Shown piece by piece: positions 20,463-32,193 of a DNA stretch of 64,000 nucleotides. The position numbers were made by a program, and so were the translations under genes. Numbering within the stretch: the first letter of the stretch is position 1; each line of letters begins with the position of its first letter. The stretch spans positions 21,135,655 to 21,199,654 of the forward strand of contig CM070747.1 in assembly GCA_036346245.1 (NCBI GenBank). The letters are read 5' to 3'. Below the pieces are notes generated by a model. The model did not search any database. It saw nothing but the letters and a program-made list of their open reading frames with translations, and was not told where the DNA came from. Source of the stretch: Bonia amplexicaulis (taxonomy: Eukaryota; Streptophyta; Magnoliopsida; Poales; Poaceae).

Positions 20463-23311
20463 TACTTAATAGTTGTGTAGTTGGCACAATAACTTTTCTT
20501 AGAAAAATCCACTGATTTTATGTTAATAACTTAACAAGTAAAGTACAAAAGTATCTAACTTTTACATTTAAAATTGTAGGCGAACAATATGTCACTAAGT
20601 CCTTAAGTCGATGAACATAGTGGACTTCTTTATCTTCCTCATTATCTACTTCGTATCTTCCAACAGTGTCTTAGATTATCGACAAACATAGAAGTAGGAA
20701 GTAGATTGTCAATTATCTCTATTGATATGTGGGAAGTACGCGTCAGTAGAAGAAAATTAGAGGTGATTTATTTGCACCTTTCTCAACTCGATGTCGATTC
20801 CAGGTGTAAGCATTGCTATCGTCGTCAAGTGAGTTAGTTCGATAAAACCCATATTGGATAAATAAAATCTAGTTAAGAACTTACCGGGGAAAGAGAAGAC
20901 TAGAAAATTTAATCTAAGAAGAAAAATATAAGAAACTTAAAAATATAAAACTACTTTTTAAAAATCAATGGTTTCCTTATCTACTCAATACAAACGAGAA
21001 CGCCGGAAAAGAGGAAAGAGGAACAGACGGAGTTGCCGTGGGCTCAAGATTAGCCTTGTTAGAGCTGTTCATCCTTACCACACTCGCACTGGGATAGGTT
21101 GTAGCAGTGGACTTAATATTATGCATAAATGAGCTGGACAAAGAGCTGCGATGTTCTTCTCATATTTTTTAAGAAAGAATGTTACTCATATTATGGCTTT
21201 GTTTTTTTTACTTTTCAACGGTTTTTGTTTTTTAATTTTTTAGTGATTATTAATTATTATTTATTAGACTAATAAACTATAATCAAGCGTTATAATCTAT
21301 AGGCTCGAACGAGTCTTGACATATATATATTGTATCTCGAGTCATGCTGGTATCCCGGTATATTCCCAAATTTGAGATGTCCATTCGTGCTCGCCATGTG
21401 CATCGTCATCGCCAGGTCATCAGTACATGTTCTGCTATTTGCAACACGTGCTCATACAATCTTGCTGGTACGCGGCAGGCCACCGCACAGATCGCAGGAG
21501 CATTTTGTTTAGGATCTAGATTCTCTTAGCAGCTGGATCGTTGGATGGCCATCTGACGGCGCATGGAATCTGTGGTGATGTGGCAACCGGCAAGGCTTCT
21601 AGAAGAAGATTAGGATTTGCTTTAGGCTCTGTTTGTCGCCGCATTGGATATCATTTGCTTTTCTGAAAACCACGATGCAGATAGGGATTATTGTTTTCCA
21701 AACAACAACAGAAGATTACGGCAGCCACGACGCAGAACGGCAGATTTTCTCTCGTCTTCTTTTGACAGCGAGATCCCGTGTGTTCCGTAGTTAATTAGTC
21801 GTACGACCAGGCCGGACCGGGAATCGATCCGGTTCGCCATCAAGATAAGTCCGACGCGTCAGTCAATCAGGCTCAGATCAGACATTGAGTCCGAGTCACA
21901 TCCGAGTCAGCCACCAACGGAACCAATCTCGACACCCCCCACACGGGGGCAGGCACAGCCGCACGCCATAGCATGTTTACGATTTTGCCCTTCTTCCTAG
22001 AGAGCTCACCCTACGCTGGAAGGCTACCGGGTTTTTCTTTCTCCTTTCCTTCTCTCCACTTTTTCTCCAAAGCCTCGACAAACCGGAGTTACTCCTACAT
22101 CTGTGCTATGGTAAGTTTAATGACGGGTTCATTTCAGCTATAGATGATGACTTATAGTTATTATTGATAGTTTTTTAATCTTAGTCTGAGTCTTTACACG
22201 AACAAATCGAATGACAATAAATCACTTTGAAAAGACGACGAAGAAACTATTTCATTTATTTGTTCGAGAAAATCATAAACTATAAACCATGAAATCTGTA
22301 AAAAACATATTTTATTTTTATTAGGATGTAGGAAAATATCCAACTAGGTCATTGTATGCATCTAGCCCCTAATCCGTTAATTATGGTGTTTTGGTGATTA
22401 AAAACTTCTAAATCATTCATACTAACTTATGTGTCAAGTGTTGTTAAGAAAGTTAGGTTTCAATGATGGCAATATATGATTTTGGGGTATATGTGTATCC
22501 CCAAATATGCAAATGATGGTAAAGCATGGTGTTCACGAAGATTAAGGACCTTGTGGTTAGAAATAAGGACAGCAGAGAAGTAATCTTGTTTGTCTATTTG
22601 AGAGAAGTCATAAGCTATATGACACAAGCCGAAAAGAACTTGACCATGATCCAAGGAGTTGAGTATAGATCAAAGACTAGTAGCTTGAGCTTAGTTAAGC
22701 TGTATAACTATTAACTAGTTATGGTGAACAATAGCTTTTTCTAGCTCAAGTTAGAAAAATCAATAGAGGCGAATTATCGGGGTCAGTTGTACCATCTGTC
22801 TAAAGAGGGTATTTTCTGTGCATTTGTAAATTTATAAAGAGACGGATAATTCAGGTCCACTTGGACCATTGAGACATACCATTTCAACAGGGAAGCTGTT
22901 TTTTTGTTACCTATTGGACTTTGAACTGAGGTGTATTATCTGGTGTGGAGACGTAACATTGAGGTGTACAATCTCAGAGAGGCTTGAATTTGGACTAAGT
23001 TAAGAGATGGATTAATATGGTGAGTCCGATCTTCACGACTTAGGATAAGAAAAATTTAGATCTATGTAACCTAACGAATCGACAGCGTCAACTACTGTCT
23101 CAATACAATAACCTGCGATAAAAGAATCCGTCCAACCACACGCTTTGATCCTTGTCTACTTGACCGTGCAAGAATATACATGGTGTTCTTCCTGTAAAAC
23201 ACGAGGAATCACAAGAGTAATGGAGGTATTCTTGAGAAAATCGTCTAATTCCCAAAAAGCAGAGCATAGTATAAACCCTAGAATAAGTAATATTAGCTAT
23301 TTTAAAAATAA
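20463..23311. other. Intergenic with LTR-like debris; no gene supported
   Basis: 20463-21950 shows nothing recognisable. A pyrimidine-rich, GC-richer stretch at 21950-22112 ends CTATG/GTAAGT and could be an orphan first exon, but no continuation was found. 22360-22990 resembles decayed LTR DNA of the kind common in grass genomes, without termini. Short frames at 21330-21529, 22460-22714 and 23100-23339 show no domain. Confidence 0.4.
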
Positions 23312-23780
23312 CTAGATTCATAGGCGGCGCCACCGCCACCGCCCACCGTGACGTACCAAAATAAAAGAGACGATAATTCGTGAGGTGTTTCTAAAAAAAA
23401 ATCGGGGGAAAAACGTATTTTTGAGAAAGGTAAATGTTTTTTTCGAAAAAAAACCCCGGGCAAATACGTATTTTCGAAAAAGGCGAAGGGCTTTTTCAAA
23501 AAAACCGAGGACCTGTATGTAAAAAACGGGACCCGTGCGCGATTTCCGAAAACGCGGGGGGTCATCCTGCAAAACGGAGGGGCTAGGGAAAAATTCCAGG
23601 GACCTTTTCGTGAGAACCAAGGACCTGTATGTAATTTCAGAAAAATACAAGGGCTTTTTCGCAAATTTGCTCCCCGACCGTACTAAAATCGTTGAGACGC
23701 GCGTCGCGGAGCGAGGCGGCGACGTGGCTATATGCGCTCAGCACAAGATTCTCGCCAAATTGTAATAGGTGGTGATACAA
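23312..23780 (-). mobile_element. Short non-autonomous Helitron, copy A
   Basis: On the minus strand the 3' end reads GGCGG-TGGCG-CCGCC hairpin, seven bases, then CTAG before a T (23311). That is the Helitron terminus: a GC hairpin followed by CTRR with insertion next to T. The body shares lines such as AAATAAAAGAG, GAGGACCTGTATGTAA and CAGGGACCTTTTCG with copies B and C. The 5' end near 23780 is judged by alignment to copy B and is not exact. No coding capacity. Confidence 0.65.
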
Positions 23781-24024
23781 GGATTAGAAACAATCTATTC
23801 TAGAATGAGCCGTAAAACACTATAAATCATATTTCCCATCTTAAACAAAAAGAACACGTTACTCTCTTTTGTTGTTATTATCCCTATAATGAATAATTAT
23901 TATAAAACTAGAGGAAGAATTCAGAACCGCTTATTTTACAATTAGTGTTGCACGAAAATAAAAGAAAGGGTGTATTGAGTCGCCATATGTTGACTGTCCT
24001 GAACGTTGCCTCCGACAATTCCAA
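23781..24024. other. Spacer between Helitron copies A and B
   Basis: AT-rich DNA with no recognised feature. Confidence 0.4.
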
Positions 24025-24467
24025 CTAGCCTTGTAGGCGCGGCGCCACGTCGCGCCAGCCACCGTACGCAAAAAAATAAAAGAGGCGATAATACGTGAGG
24101 AGTTTTCCAAAAAAAACCGGGGCGAAAACGCATTTTCGAGGAAGGTAAAGGGCTTTTTCGGGAAAAAAAAAGGGGGCAAAAACGTATTTTCTAAAAAGGC
24201 GGAGGGGTTTTTCGGAAAAACCGAGGACCTGTACATAAAAACGGGACCCGCATGTTTCCAAAACGCAGGGCTACCCAAAGAAACGGAGGGCAAAAAATTT
24301 GTAAGGACCTTTTCGCGAGAACCGTGGACCAGACGCAATTTTGGGAAACCTCGGGATATGCCTCCCCGACCAGTCAATGATTTGGGCGCCACGCGCATGG
24401 GTGGCTGGCCTGGGGCGACGTGGCTCTCATGCATGCGTTCCGAAATCGTCAATGGGTAGGTATATGA
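24025..24467 (-). mobile_element. Short non-autonomous Helitron, copy B
   Basis: On the minus strand the element starts TCATATACCTACC after an A and ends with hairpin GGCGCG...CGCGCC, then TACAAGG and CTAG before T. Both ends satisfy Helitron rules (A|TC...CTAG|T), giving 443 bp. The body is closely similar to copy A and related to copy C. No Rep/helicase gene. Confidence 0.7.
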
Positions 24468-24486
24468 TCTTTCTACATAAAGGGTA

Positions 24487-24728
24487 TAGGGCTGTTTGGC
24501 AAGTCAAAAGCCCGGCTTTTGGCTTTTGCTACAGTACCTAACTTTCAAACGGAGTATTTTTTCAAAACGGGGTCTACAAGTTAAACGTAGTACACGTTAA
24601 AAGCCCAACATCTATACCATCAAAATCGTAAGTGAGTATCGGTCTCTCCGTAATCAGATCGTAAATGTACCAAAATTCAAAAATTTCACCTAAAAGCCAT
24701 ACGCTGTGACCAAAAGAGCACACCCATC
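24487..24728. mobile_element. MITE of the GGGnCTGTTCTTTT family, copy 1
   Basis: The left end reads GGGCTGTTTGGCAAGTCAAAAG and the right end, inverted, GGGTGTGCTCTTTTGGTCACA. The interior shares CAGTACCTAACTTT, AAACGGAGTATTTT and GGGGTCTACAAGTTAAACG with the copy at 58265 in opposite orientation. About 240 bp, non-coding. Confidence 0.6.
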
Positions 24729-24729
24729 T

Positions 24730-25090
24730 GCCCGCCACCATGCCGCCTCCCCGATGCCCACACCGTGGCCGCCAAGCCTAGGTCGTTGCCCCGAGGTCGC
24801 CGCCCATGCCCAGCCGCCGCCCGAGGCCTTCGACGCCGGCGCCAGCCGTCGCCGCGCCTAGGCCGTGACCACGACGCCTCGGCCTCCCGCAACTCCATGG
24901 CCTCTCCCAAGCACCACATCCCTCCCGACGCCGCCCGGCCGGCCGGCCGCCAAAAAGCCGACCTCCCAGCGACTTCCTCGGCGACCATGGGGCTTCGCGC
25001 AAGGGAATCACGGTAGGCAAGCGCACGGGCGAGGCCGACCTCCGCATCATCACCATCTTGGGGATCCATTTCGGCCGGAACACACCAAAG
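24730..25090 (-). other. GC-rich block, possible first exon, unrecognised
   Basis: On the minus strand an ATG at 25069 opens MDPQDGDDAEVGLARALAYR and continues Ala/Arg/Gly-rich for 127 residues to 24686, running into the neighbouring MITE. GC content and an upstream C/T-rich leader resemble a grass first exon. No domain and no downstream exon were found. It could be a gene fragment or a chance open frame. Confidence 0.25.
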
Positions 25091-25289
25091 ATTTGGCCGG
25101 ATTTGGGCTAGGTTGCTAGGGTTGAGGAGAATGGAAGAGGAGAGGAAAGAGCCGCACGGGAAAGAGGAAAGAGACGCACGGGAGAGAAGGCAGGGGAGTT
25201 GGGGAGTTAATGAATGGCAAAGGTGGGTAATTTTTCTGAAGTTTTATGGTCATTAAGATAAAATGTGGATCTATAAGCTGAAATAAGCT

Positions 25290-25424
25290 CCTTTTTTGAG
25301 CTTATTAGATTACAATAATTTGGGCTATTAGATTATAATAAGTTACCTTATAATTTAGACTGTTTATTTCCACTTATGATTTATAAGCTAGATTATAATA
25401 ATCTTATGTGAAAACAAACAGACC
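25290..25424. mobile_element. Truncated hAT-like MITE remnant
   Basis: The right end, inverted, reads GGTCTGTTTGTTTTCACATA and is followed by repeated TATAATCTA / AAGCTTAT-type words typical of a grass MITE group. No matching left end is visible. Confidence 0.35.
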
Positions 25425-25443
25425 ATAGTCAACTCAACGGAAA

Positions 25444-25537
25444 GAAAACAACCGGAATATTCCTAATTATTCTTCGGTCGGCTTGCATACGAAAACAACC
25501 GGAATATTCCTAATTATTCTTCGGTCGGCTTGCATAC
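25444..25537. repeat. Perfect 47-bp tandem duplication
   Basis: Two identical 47-base copies begin GAAAACAACCGG at 25444 and 25491. Perfect identity suggests a recent duplication or slippage. Confidence 0.9.
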
Positions 25538-25770
25538 GAAACCATTGATCATCCAACTCCTGTGCTTGGTATCTTGTGCGGGCCCACTGAATCAGTGTTT
25601 TCAGATTTAATACTTGCGTATATTTGGGCGAAGCAATACAGATCCGGGCGTCGATGAGTCCAACGCAACCGCACGTCCGCACCCACGGATTTGGTTTGAC
25701 ATCATAATTGCACCATGTGGAGCCACGCTGCACGCATCCATTATTAAAAGGAATAAATACTCTTTTGCCT

Positions 25771-26211
25771 TCTCTCCACATACTAACCCCATTACATCCG
25801 GGGGACTCCCCGAACGCTCGCTCGCGCGCGCCGCGCGTCCCGCGCCGCGCGCGCGAATTCGCGTATGGTCGCGTGTGGCGTTTTCTTCTGGTTTTCCGAT
25901 ATTACGTACAGGTCCTTATTTCTCGCGAATAGGTCCCTGGTAGTTTTTTTAGCCCCTGCACTTTTGCGGGATGGCCCCCCGCGGTTTCCGAAATTGCGCA
26001 CAGGTCCTCGTTTATTTACGTACAAGTCCTTATTTATTTACATACAGGTCCTTCCAGGTCCCTGTTTTTCCCAGAAAAAACCCTTTTGTTCCTCCTAAAT
26101 TACACATTCGTCCTCGGGTTTTTTTAGACGCCCCATCTCGCGAATTTTCGGCTCTTTTATTTCGGTCTACACGGTAGCTAGCGCGGCGTGGCGCCGCGCT
26201 TTTTCTTCTAG
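25771..26211 (+). mobile_element. Short non-autonomous Helitron, copy C
   Basis: The plus-strand 3' end has an 8-bp hairpin, GCGCGGCG-TGG-CGCCGCGC, then TTTTTCTT and CTAG (26208-26211) before T. The body matches the complement of copies A and B (CAGGTCCTTATTT, TAGGTCCCTGG, CTCTTTTATTTCGG). The start is set near 25771 by similarity of TCTCCACATACTAACCC to copy B's start and is uncertain. It is more GC-rich at its 5' end than the other copies. Confidence 0.65.
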
Positions 26212-27242
26212 TAGATCAAGAAACCAAAGAAATGAAGCCGTAGTTGGAGCCCGCCCATCTAAAATTCCGAGAATCCCCACCGTGCCGTCTCCTCGTGGTG
26301 CCCGGCACCACCGCGCCACCTTCCTAGCCCTGTTCCACGCGCCAACGCCCGCTCGGCCGCCGGCCGGTCCCCATCCTCTTCGCACGCCTTCTCCAGATGG
26401 CAGCATCGGCATGACCGACCTCCTCTCTTCTCCCTCCGCTGATTATTTAAATGGTGCGAAAATCCTCTTTGAAAGAGACAAGAGTATCATTTTTGAGTGC
26501 TTTTCAATTTCGATTTCAAGTTTGCACATTTTGAAAAGTTGCAGATCGACGTGTGAATATCCGAAAGAGGTAATTTTCATCGACATTGCCTTTTTTTGAA
26601 CAACATGATTACATGTAATCAGAGAAATGATAGTTTGTTAGTATGAAACGATAGTACCTATGTTTGTGTAAATGCGCAATGGCCTTAGTTGACATAAATA
26701 GAGTTGTTAGTGTCGTTAAATGTTTATTTGTCACGTTAATTACATGAATAACATAACTTATGCGTAGGTTATTTTATTTGCATGGGAACAACATTGTGTT
26801 TTTTTCTACATTTCGAAATACTTGTTGTGCTTAGCATTTTATGTACTATTTTGTAGAAACTGTAACATATGCATATTTTTGTCAAATTATTGTGATTTGT
26901 GCAAATTTGAGTTAATGCCCAATTGACATAGTACCGTCATGTTAAAAATTGTATATCGTTGTCGTGGTTTGCTTATAAATATTATACACTACTGTTACGA
27001 GTAATTTTTGAGTTTTAGGATGGTACATGTGTCGTATGTTAAGTTGTACATAGTTTAGGAATGCCAAAAGTAGTGCAAAATGGTGTAACTCAATGCTGCA
27101 CACTGTGATTTTTTTAAGTTTGTTTGGATGGAGTGGTAAATTGTGATAATTTTGGCAAGCTCATAAGGTGTCACATATAGCAAGAAAATTTTTATTTTGG
27201 TTTTTTTGTATATTGACTGGGCGTGTTGTGCACCTATTTTAG
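26212..27242. other. No gene recognised
   Basis: A GC-rich, C-rich block (26260-26420) is followed by AT-rich DNA leading into the MULE remnant, and may be its 5' non-coding part. No terminal inverted repeat could be defined. Confidence 0.4.
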
Positions 27243-28072
27243 GTACATCGTGTCGGACATTCAAGATTTATTCGTGTTCTACGGGGATCGTCTTGTACGT
27301 GACGGACCGTACGGGGCGGACCTATCAAATTGTGATAGGACCATGATCTGGGCGCCTGGTCTGAAGGACATGGGCCTCTTAGAGCTCAGGAGGTACGTTC
27401 GTTCTGCGTTCGATCGCTCCATTGCAAGGAACAAGCTGCGCATCGAGGCGTTGTACCTCTCTGTGGTGGGTTATTCAGGGGAGACCTTATGACAACTTTT
27501 AAAAGAGACAAGTGCGCGATGTGTGCCAATTATATGCAAGTTGTGTGCAACTCTGCTGCTGCAATATATGCCAGACCGAGGGTGTATGTTCAGTTCGTGG
27601 AGCCAACGGAGTCATCAGGCATGCCTGGTTCCAGTGAAGGCAGTGTTGATATAGTGCCTGGGTTGGTCTCCAGCGCTGATGTAGATGGTGCTGCTGGTGG
27701 AGATCCAGGCGAGGCAGTGAGTGATGGAGACCTAAGGAGGCGTGCTGCAAATTTTGAGCCCAATGAAGGCATACAAGGATGGTGGGTAGCCCGCATTGAC
27801 TACCACGAGTACCTAGCAGACCAGGTGGAACAAGTGAAGAGCGATGAGGAGGAGGATGTGGAAAAATTTAGTTGTACAGACGAAGGAGATGGACAAGGGA
27901 GGTGCAGTGGGGGCCCAACGATGTGCTCAAACATGCTGGGCGTGGAAGACAACAGTCCCACCACATCCATAACAATATGGACGAAATCCAGCGTGGCGAA
28001 CAGGTCAGGCAGCCAAGATGTACACTTTGCAAGACGGTTGGGCACTCATCTGATCGTCATTCCGTGTCCTGA
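27243..28072 (+). pseudogene. MULE-type transposase remnant with core deleted
   Basis: After a TATTTTAG acceptor, a frame reads YGDRLVRDGPYGADLSNC and ELRRYVRSAFDRSIARNK, similar to N-terminal parts of rice Mutator-like transposases. A frame from 27489 gives VYVQFVEPTESSGMPGSSEG and a long acidic stretch ending DEEEDVEKF near 27868. From about 27872 another frame gives GRGRQQSHHIHNNMDE and CTLCKTVGHSSDRHSVS, which resembles the basic linker and zinc-knuckle tail of MULE transposases, with its last Cys lost. The catalytic MULE and SWIM domains that belong between are missing, so it cannot transpose. Family call rests on motif memory. Confidence 0.5.
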
Positions 28073-29051
28073 TTTGATATATCTTTCTGTTTATTGAATG
28101 AATTCATGTTTGTACCGATTCAAGATGTACTTTTTTATGTTGTGATAATTGGCAATTAATCAATTCATTACTTAAATGATTAACTCCATAATATATTATC
28201 GCATGTGATTACTTATGGCAACAGCAACAATATGTCAACCATTTAATCAAATGCATTAGGAGATTGAACACAATTGCGTACAACAGGGGAGAACCGTGGT
28301 ACAAACATCTTTGAACATGCCTACTGATAAAACGTGCCTGGCGCTACTCACATGGAGTGTTGTTGAGGGGGGCGCCTCGGACGTGGCTGGCCGTTGTTGT
28401 AGTGGCACACACATATGCAGCTAGGGTTCACACAGTAACATGTGGGATCATACGAACTTCCTATGTTGACGACCTCCTTGTTGCCCCTGTCGTGCTGCAT
28501 CTGTTGGTGGATGTCATCGTTCTACCCATTGAGATCATCAATCCGTGCCTCCAATCGAAGATTTGATCCTACAATGTATCTATGTATGTCACGACATGAC
28601 ATTCATGGGGAGGATCGATCCAGCGAACAAAGTTGCATTTTGCCATCTATTGGAAAGGACAATTAGTATGGAGCTTCATTAGAACTAAAATAAACTATTG
28701 GATAATTGTACCCTAGACTGTAGGCATTGGAAGAAATGTCATCTGTCGTGGAAGTGGCTGTCTGCGACCTGCACGACTGCGTTCTCCCTGTGTCTGCATT
28801 TCGGCCATACTGGTTGAGTACGCTTGTTTGGCATCAAGCGGTAGTTAGGGCCGAAGTCCTCCCTCCTTTCAAGGAGAATGTATTACTTCAGCAGCCCTGG
28901 TTGGACTGGCCCCTCGGCGTCTGCCATGGTATGTTAGTGTGACGAGCGTGAGAATGAGAAGTGAACGGGACATGTTGACACGAGAGATGAGCAACTGTGA
29001 GACCTTCAAATTTGTAGATGAGCAAAAAGGAAACTCAGTGCATTTCCACCA
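28073..29051. other. No gene recognised
   Basis: Moderately AT-rich DNA. Small frames at 28357-28566 and 28727-28942 show no domain. It may be further MULE-associated sequence. Confidence 0.4.
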
Positions 29052-29365
29052 GAAATGATGGACTCGTGTGAGCACGAGGGAGCGGACGAGGGGGACGCCA
29101 CGGACAGAGTGACAAGTGTGCGTATGAGAGAGCGAGCGAGGAGGATGGCACAGACAGAGTGACAAGTGTGCACATGAGGAAGTGGGCGAGGAGGGACGCC
29201 ACGGACAGAGTGACAAGTGTGTGCACGAGGGAGCGGGCGAGGGTGGACGGCATGGACAGAGTGACAAGTGTACGTACGAGGGAGCGGGCGACGGGGATGC
29301 CACGGACAGAGTGACAAATGTGCGCATGAGGGAGGGGCAAGGGGGGACGACACAGACAGAGTGAC
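29052..29365. repeat. Minisatellite, 50-51 bp unit, six copies
   Basis: The word GACAGAGTGACAA recurs at 29103, 29153, 29204, 29255, 29305 and 29355, a regular 50-51 base spacing. Each unit also carries a GAGGGAGCGGGCGAG-like part. All long frames across it are products of the repeat. Confidence 0.9.
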
Positions 29366-29864
29366 AACACTATACCTCCTCAGCTTTTAGACCGACATGA
29401 GAACACTTTACCTCCATAGCTTTTTAGATCGAGAAGACAGGACTCTGCAAAGTAGGATATGACAGCTCCCTGCAATGTAAGACGTGACAACACTCTATCT
29501 CACCAGCAACTTTTCAGAAAGATATGGCAACACTCTGCCTCACAACCTACTCATGTGAAATTAACAACACCTTGCCAACCGTTCATCATATAAAGGAGGT
29601 AGAAGTGATCTGGAAGGCTTGCTTTAGCACGTCGGGATAGGCAAGAGGCAGAAGAAGCAATGGGACAAGATGATGAAGAAATGAGAGGAGACCCGCGAAC
29701 TAGGAAGGTCTGCTATGGCCCACGACGAACAAGCAAGGGCTGTTGTGACCTGGCACAAACAAGTGAAGCATGCCAGGAGATCACCTCCCCACAATGACAC
29801 CCCCCGTAGTAGCAACCCCATCCCAAACATTCCAGCTGAGCCTTCACTGCAATACCCGCCCGAG
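29366..29864. other. No gene recognised; short direct repeats
   Basis: Phrases such as GACAACACTCT...CTC recur loosely between 29360 and 29570, then purine-rich sequence leads into the GRF fragment. No product identified. Confidence 0.35.
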
Positions 29865-30375
29865 GGGGAAATGCCGCCCCTCTGTTGGTGTAGGTACCCA
29901 TGCAAATTCTTCAAGTCTAAGCATCGGCACAGCCTGGGCATGCGTTACTAGGGTTGTGTGAACTACTCCTGTAACTATCCCGACCGCCGTTGGGTCATGA
30001 ACAGCTATCAGTAGCCGGTAAGGATCACTTACAGTGTGTTCTCCTACTATTTTTTCTTTGAAAGTGTGTACTAACAACCTCTCTTGTCTATCCGTAGTCT
30101 CCGGAACCACTATGTGGCTACCGCAAGTGGATCGACCTAAAGATGCACCTACATGACCAGTGGACTCTCGACTATGAGGAGTGGGATGTCAAAAGGACCT
30201 ACGAGATCTGGGAGGAGGAGCGCCGCAGCGACGAGCAAACCAAACTTATACGTCAAGAGATGAAAGCTCATCTCGAGGCGTGCACGTGCAGGGAGCGCGA
30301 GGCTCACGAGAGACCACCGAGGAGTTTAACGCTGAGCTCACAAGGAAGGAAAAATGGCTCTGGTCCGCATAGTAG
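29865..30375 (+). pseudogene. GRF-type zinc-finger protein fragment
   Basis: The first piece (from ATG 29871) reads MPPLCWCRYPCKFFKSKHRH, then GMRY, a stop, and CVNYSC, matching the GRF zinc finger pattern P-x-C-x-C ... C-x-N-Y. After an intron-like gap with an acceptor at 30097, a second piece reads PLCGYRKWIDLKMHLHDQW followed by a charged, coiled-coil-like stretch. Such two-exon GRF genes are abundant and often transposon-borne in grasses. The in-frame stop after GMRY indicates decay. Function unknown. Confidence 0.5.
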
Positions 30376-31570
30376 GTCGGGCTGTTCTAAACTAGTCCCC
30401 CGAATGTCGAATTTATTTCCATTCCAAAAAGACGCATATGTATCATATGAGTATTTCGATTTGTTATATCATGCATGCTCCATTTTCTTATGCACGTAAC
30501 CAAACCATGTGCGTCGTGTTATTCCCAGCTGTATTATAAAGTTTATTTTAATTCACAACATCAAATCTCATTGTCTTTTTGTATTAAATTTGTTCGTGCC
30601 GACAATGTAATTTATTGCAAAATGTTTGGTGTGTACCCGCTTGTAATTAGTTTGCTCTCCACCCACGTATGAAGATTCCACACGGTATTGGCCTCATTAA
30701 GCCAGAATCCTACTTTCCTGGCCACATGCATGAAATTACTTGATGATACCTCCTTGGGCCCGCTGCCTCACGGACACGAAAATGCATGAACCTCCACTTT
30801 ATCCTTGCACGTTGCAGTCATGCATTCACGGAGACAAAACGACTTACTACAAACATTGAAGCGGTAAGAACATGCAACCGTCTACTACGGTATAGGCATG
30901 GATACGCATTACACATACATATATCATACAAAGTATTGTAGGAAACGAACAACGCGAATCAAAACAACACTTGCAGTACTACACCTTCAACATAACAACG
31001 AACACAAGAAAGAAAATACTGCATAATATTATGTTAATATTGGTCTCAAGTCTATCAAAATGCTGGCGTATCTCGACCATTTCAATACCCCCATCATAAT
31101 TGTCTGCTATGGAACAATGCTAGGTCTAGTGGTCATTTCATCCTCCCACACCCATAATTAGCAACTGCCTGACCCATCCTACAATTCAATAAGAGAACTA
31201 TTTTGTAACATCTCATGAATGATTTGAACCAATCTGAAACAAGGTGACTCACCGAGTGAAAGGGGCACTCATAGTAGTATTGTCCTAGATTCGTGGCTAT
31301 TTATGAGGTCTTACGTTTCACAACCATGTTGCAATTGGGCAAATCACTTCGGGTGCCGACAAAGAGGCACTGAGTTTGCTCATCTCCACGTCTGGGGGAG
31401 GGACGAGCAAATCAAGGTTGAGAGCATGGGGATAAGTACTTCAAGACGTGAAGGTGTGGCTACAGATTGTCTTTCTTTTGTAGCCTCAAGTGCGAGGGCA
31501 AAATGGTCTTTTCACATCTCTAATGAAAGACATATAATGATCAGTACTAGACTAGACAAGACAATTTTGC
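30376..31570. other. No gene recognised
   Basis: Intergenic DNA. Frames at 30475-30672 and 31303-31590 have no recognisable domain. Confidence 0.4.
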
Positions 31571-31571
31571 G

Positions 31572-31770
31572 CAGTGACTACACCAGATAGGACAACTTTG
31601 CATAGTGGCAAGACCAAAAGGGCAGGTTTGTGCAGTGACAAGACCAAAGGGACACCTTACGCAGTGACAAGACCAAAGGGAGTAGCTTTGAGCAGTGACA
31701 ACACCAAGGGGGCAGCTTTCTTCACTGATAAGACCAAAGGGAGCAACTTTCTGCAGTGACAAGACCAAAC
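31572..31770. repeat. Minisatellite, about 31-bp unit, 6-7 copies
   Basis: Units of the form GCAGTGACAAGACCAAAGGG plus 10-12 variable bases ending CTTTG recur from 31572 to 31770. Both strands stay open as a result, giving spurious frames. Confidence 0.85.
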
Positions 31771-32193
31771 AAGCCCTTTATAATGTACGAAAATCACAAA
31801 TGGATCAACCTACCTTGTCTACCCTTTTATTTCCAAAAACATTAAACCTACAAACAGGATTTTGTACATGTATTACATACAAAATTGCTCCCTATTCCTC
31901 TGTAATTATTTCTATCGGATCAATCCAAAAATATTACTATTTTTTTAATCAGTGAACCAGTGCGTGACTTGTCGACGTGTCGGCCACCGGTTGAACAAAG
32001 TTATATTGCTGTAATTTTCAACAAAAATACATTATTTCAAAAAATGTGCTGCGGTATTTCTGAGCGAGTGGGGGCCAAATATGGCCAAATTTTGAGACCA
32101 ACCGATACAGGGTTGCAGCTCTTGGGCTTACGTATGTGAAATGGACTATAGCTCATGGCTTGGTAGCGGCGTCAACAAAGTGGGTCCCCTGAG
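31771..32193. other. No gene recognised
   Basis: AT-rich intergenic DNA without recognisable elements. Confidence 0.4.

Noticed and set aside
21950..22112. First exon of a gene with GTAAGT donor
   Set aside because: No upstream promoter signal or downstream exon could be connected; too weak to list as a gene.
29006..29370. Minus-strand frames with repeating THLSLCPWRP
   Set aside because: They come from the 50-51 bp minisatellite. No start context or gene structure.
31572..31770. Possible CRISPR-like array of regular repeats
   Set aside because: There are no distinct spacers and the unit diverges gradually. This is a plant nuclear minisatellite.
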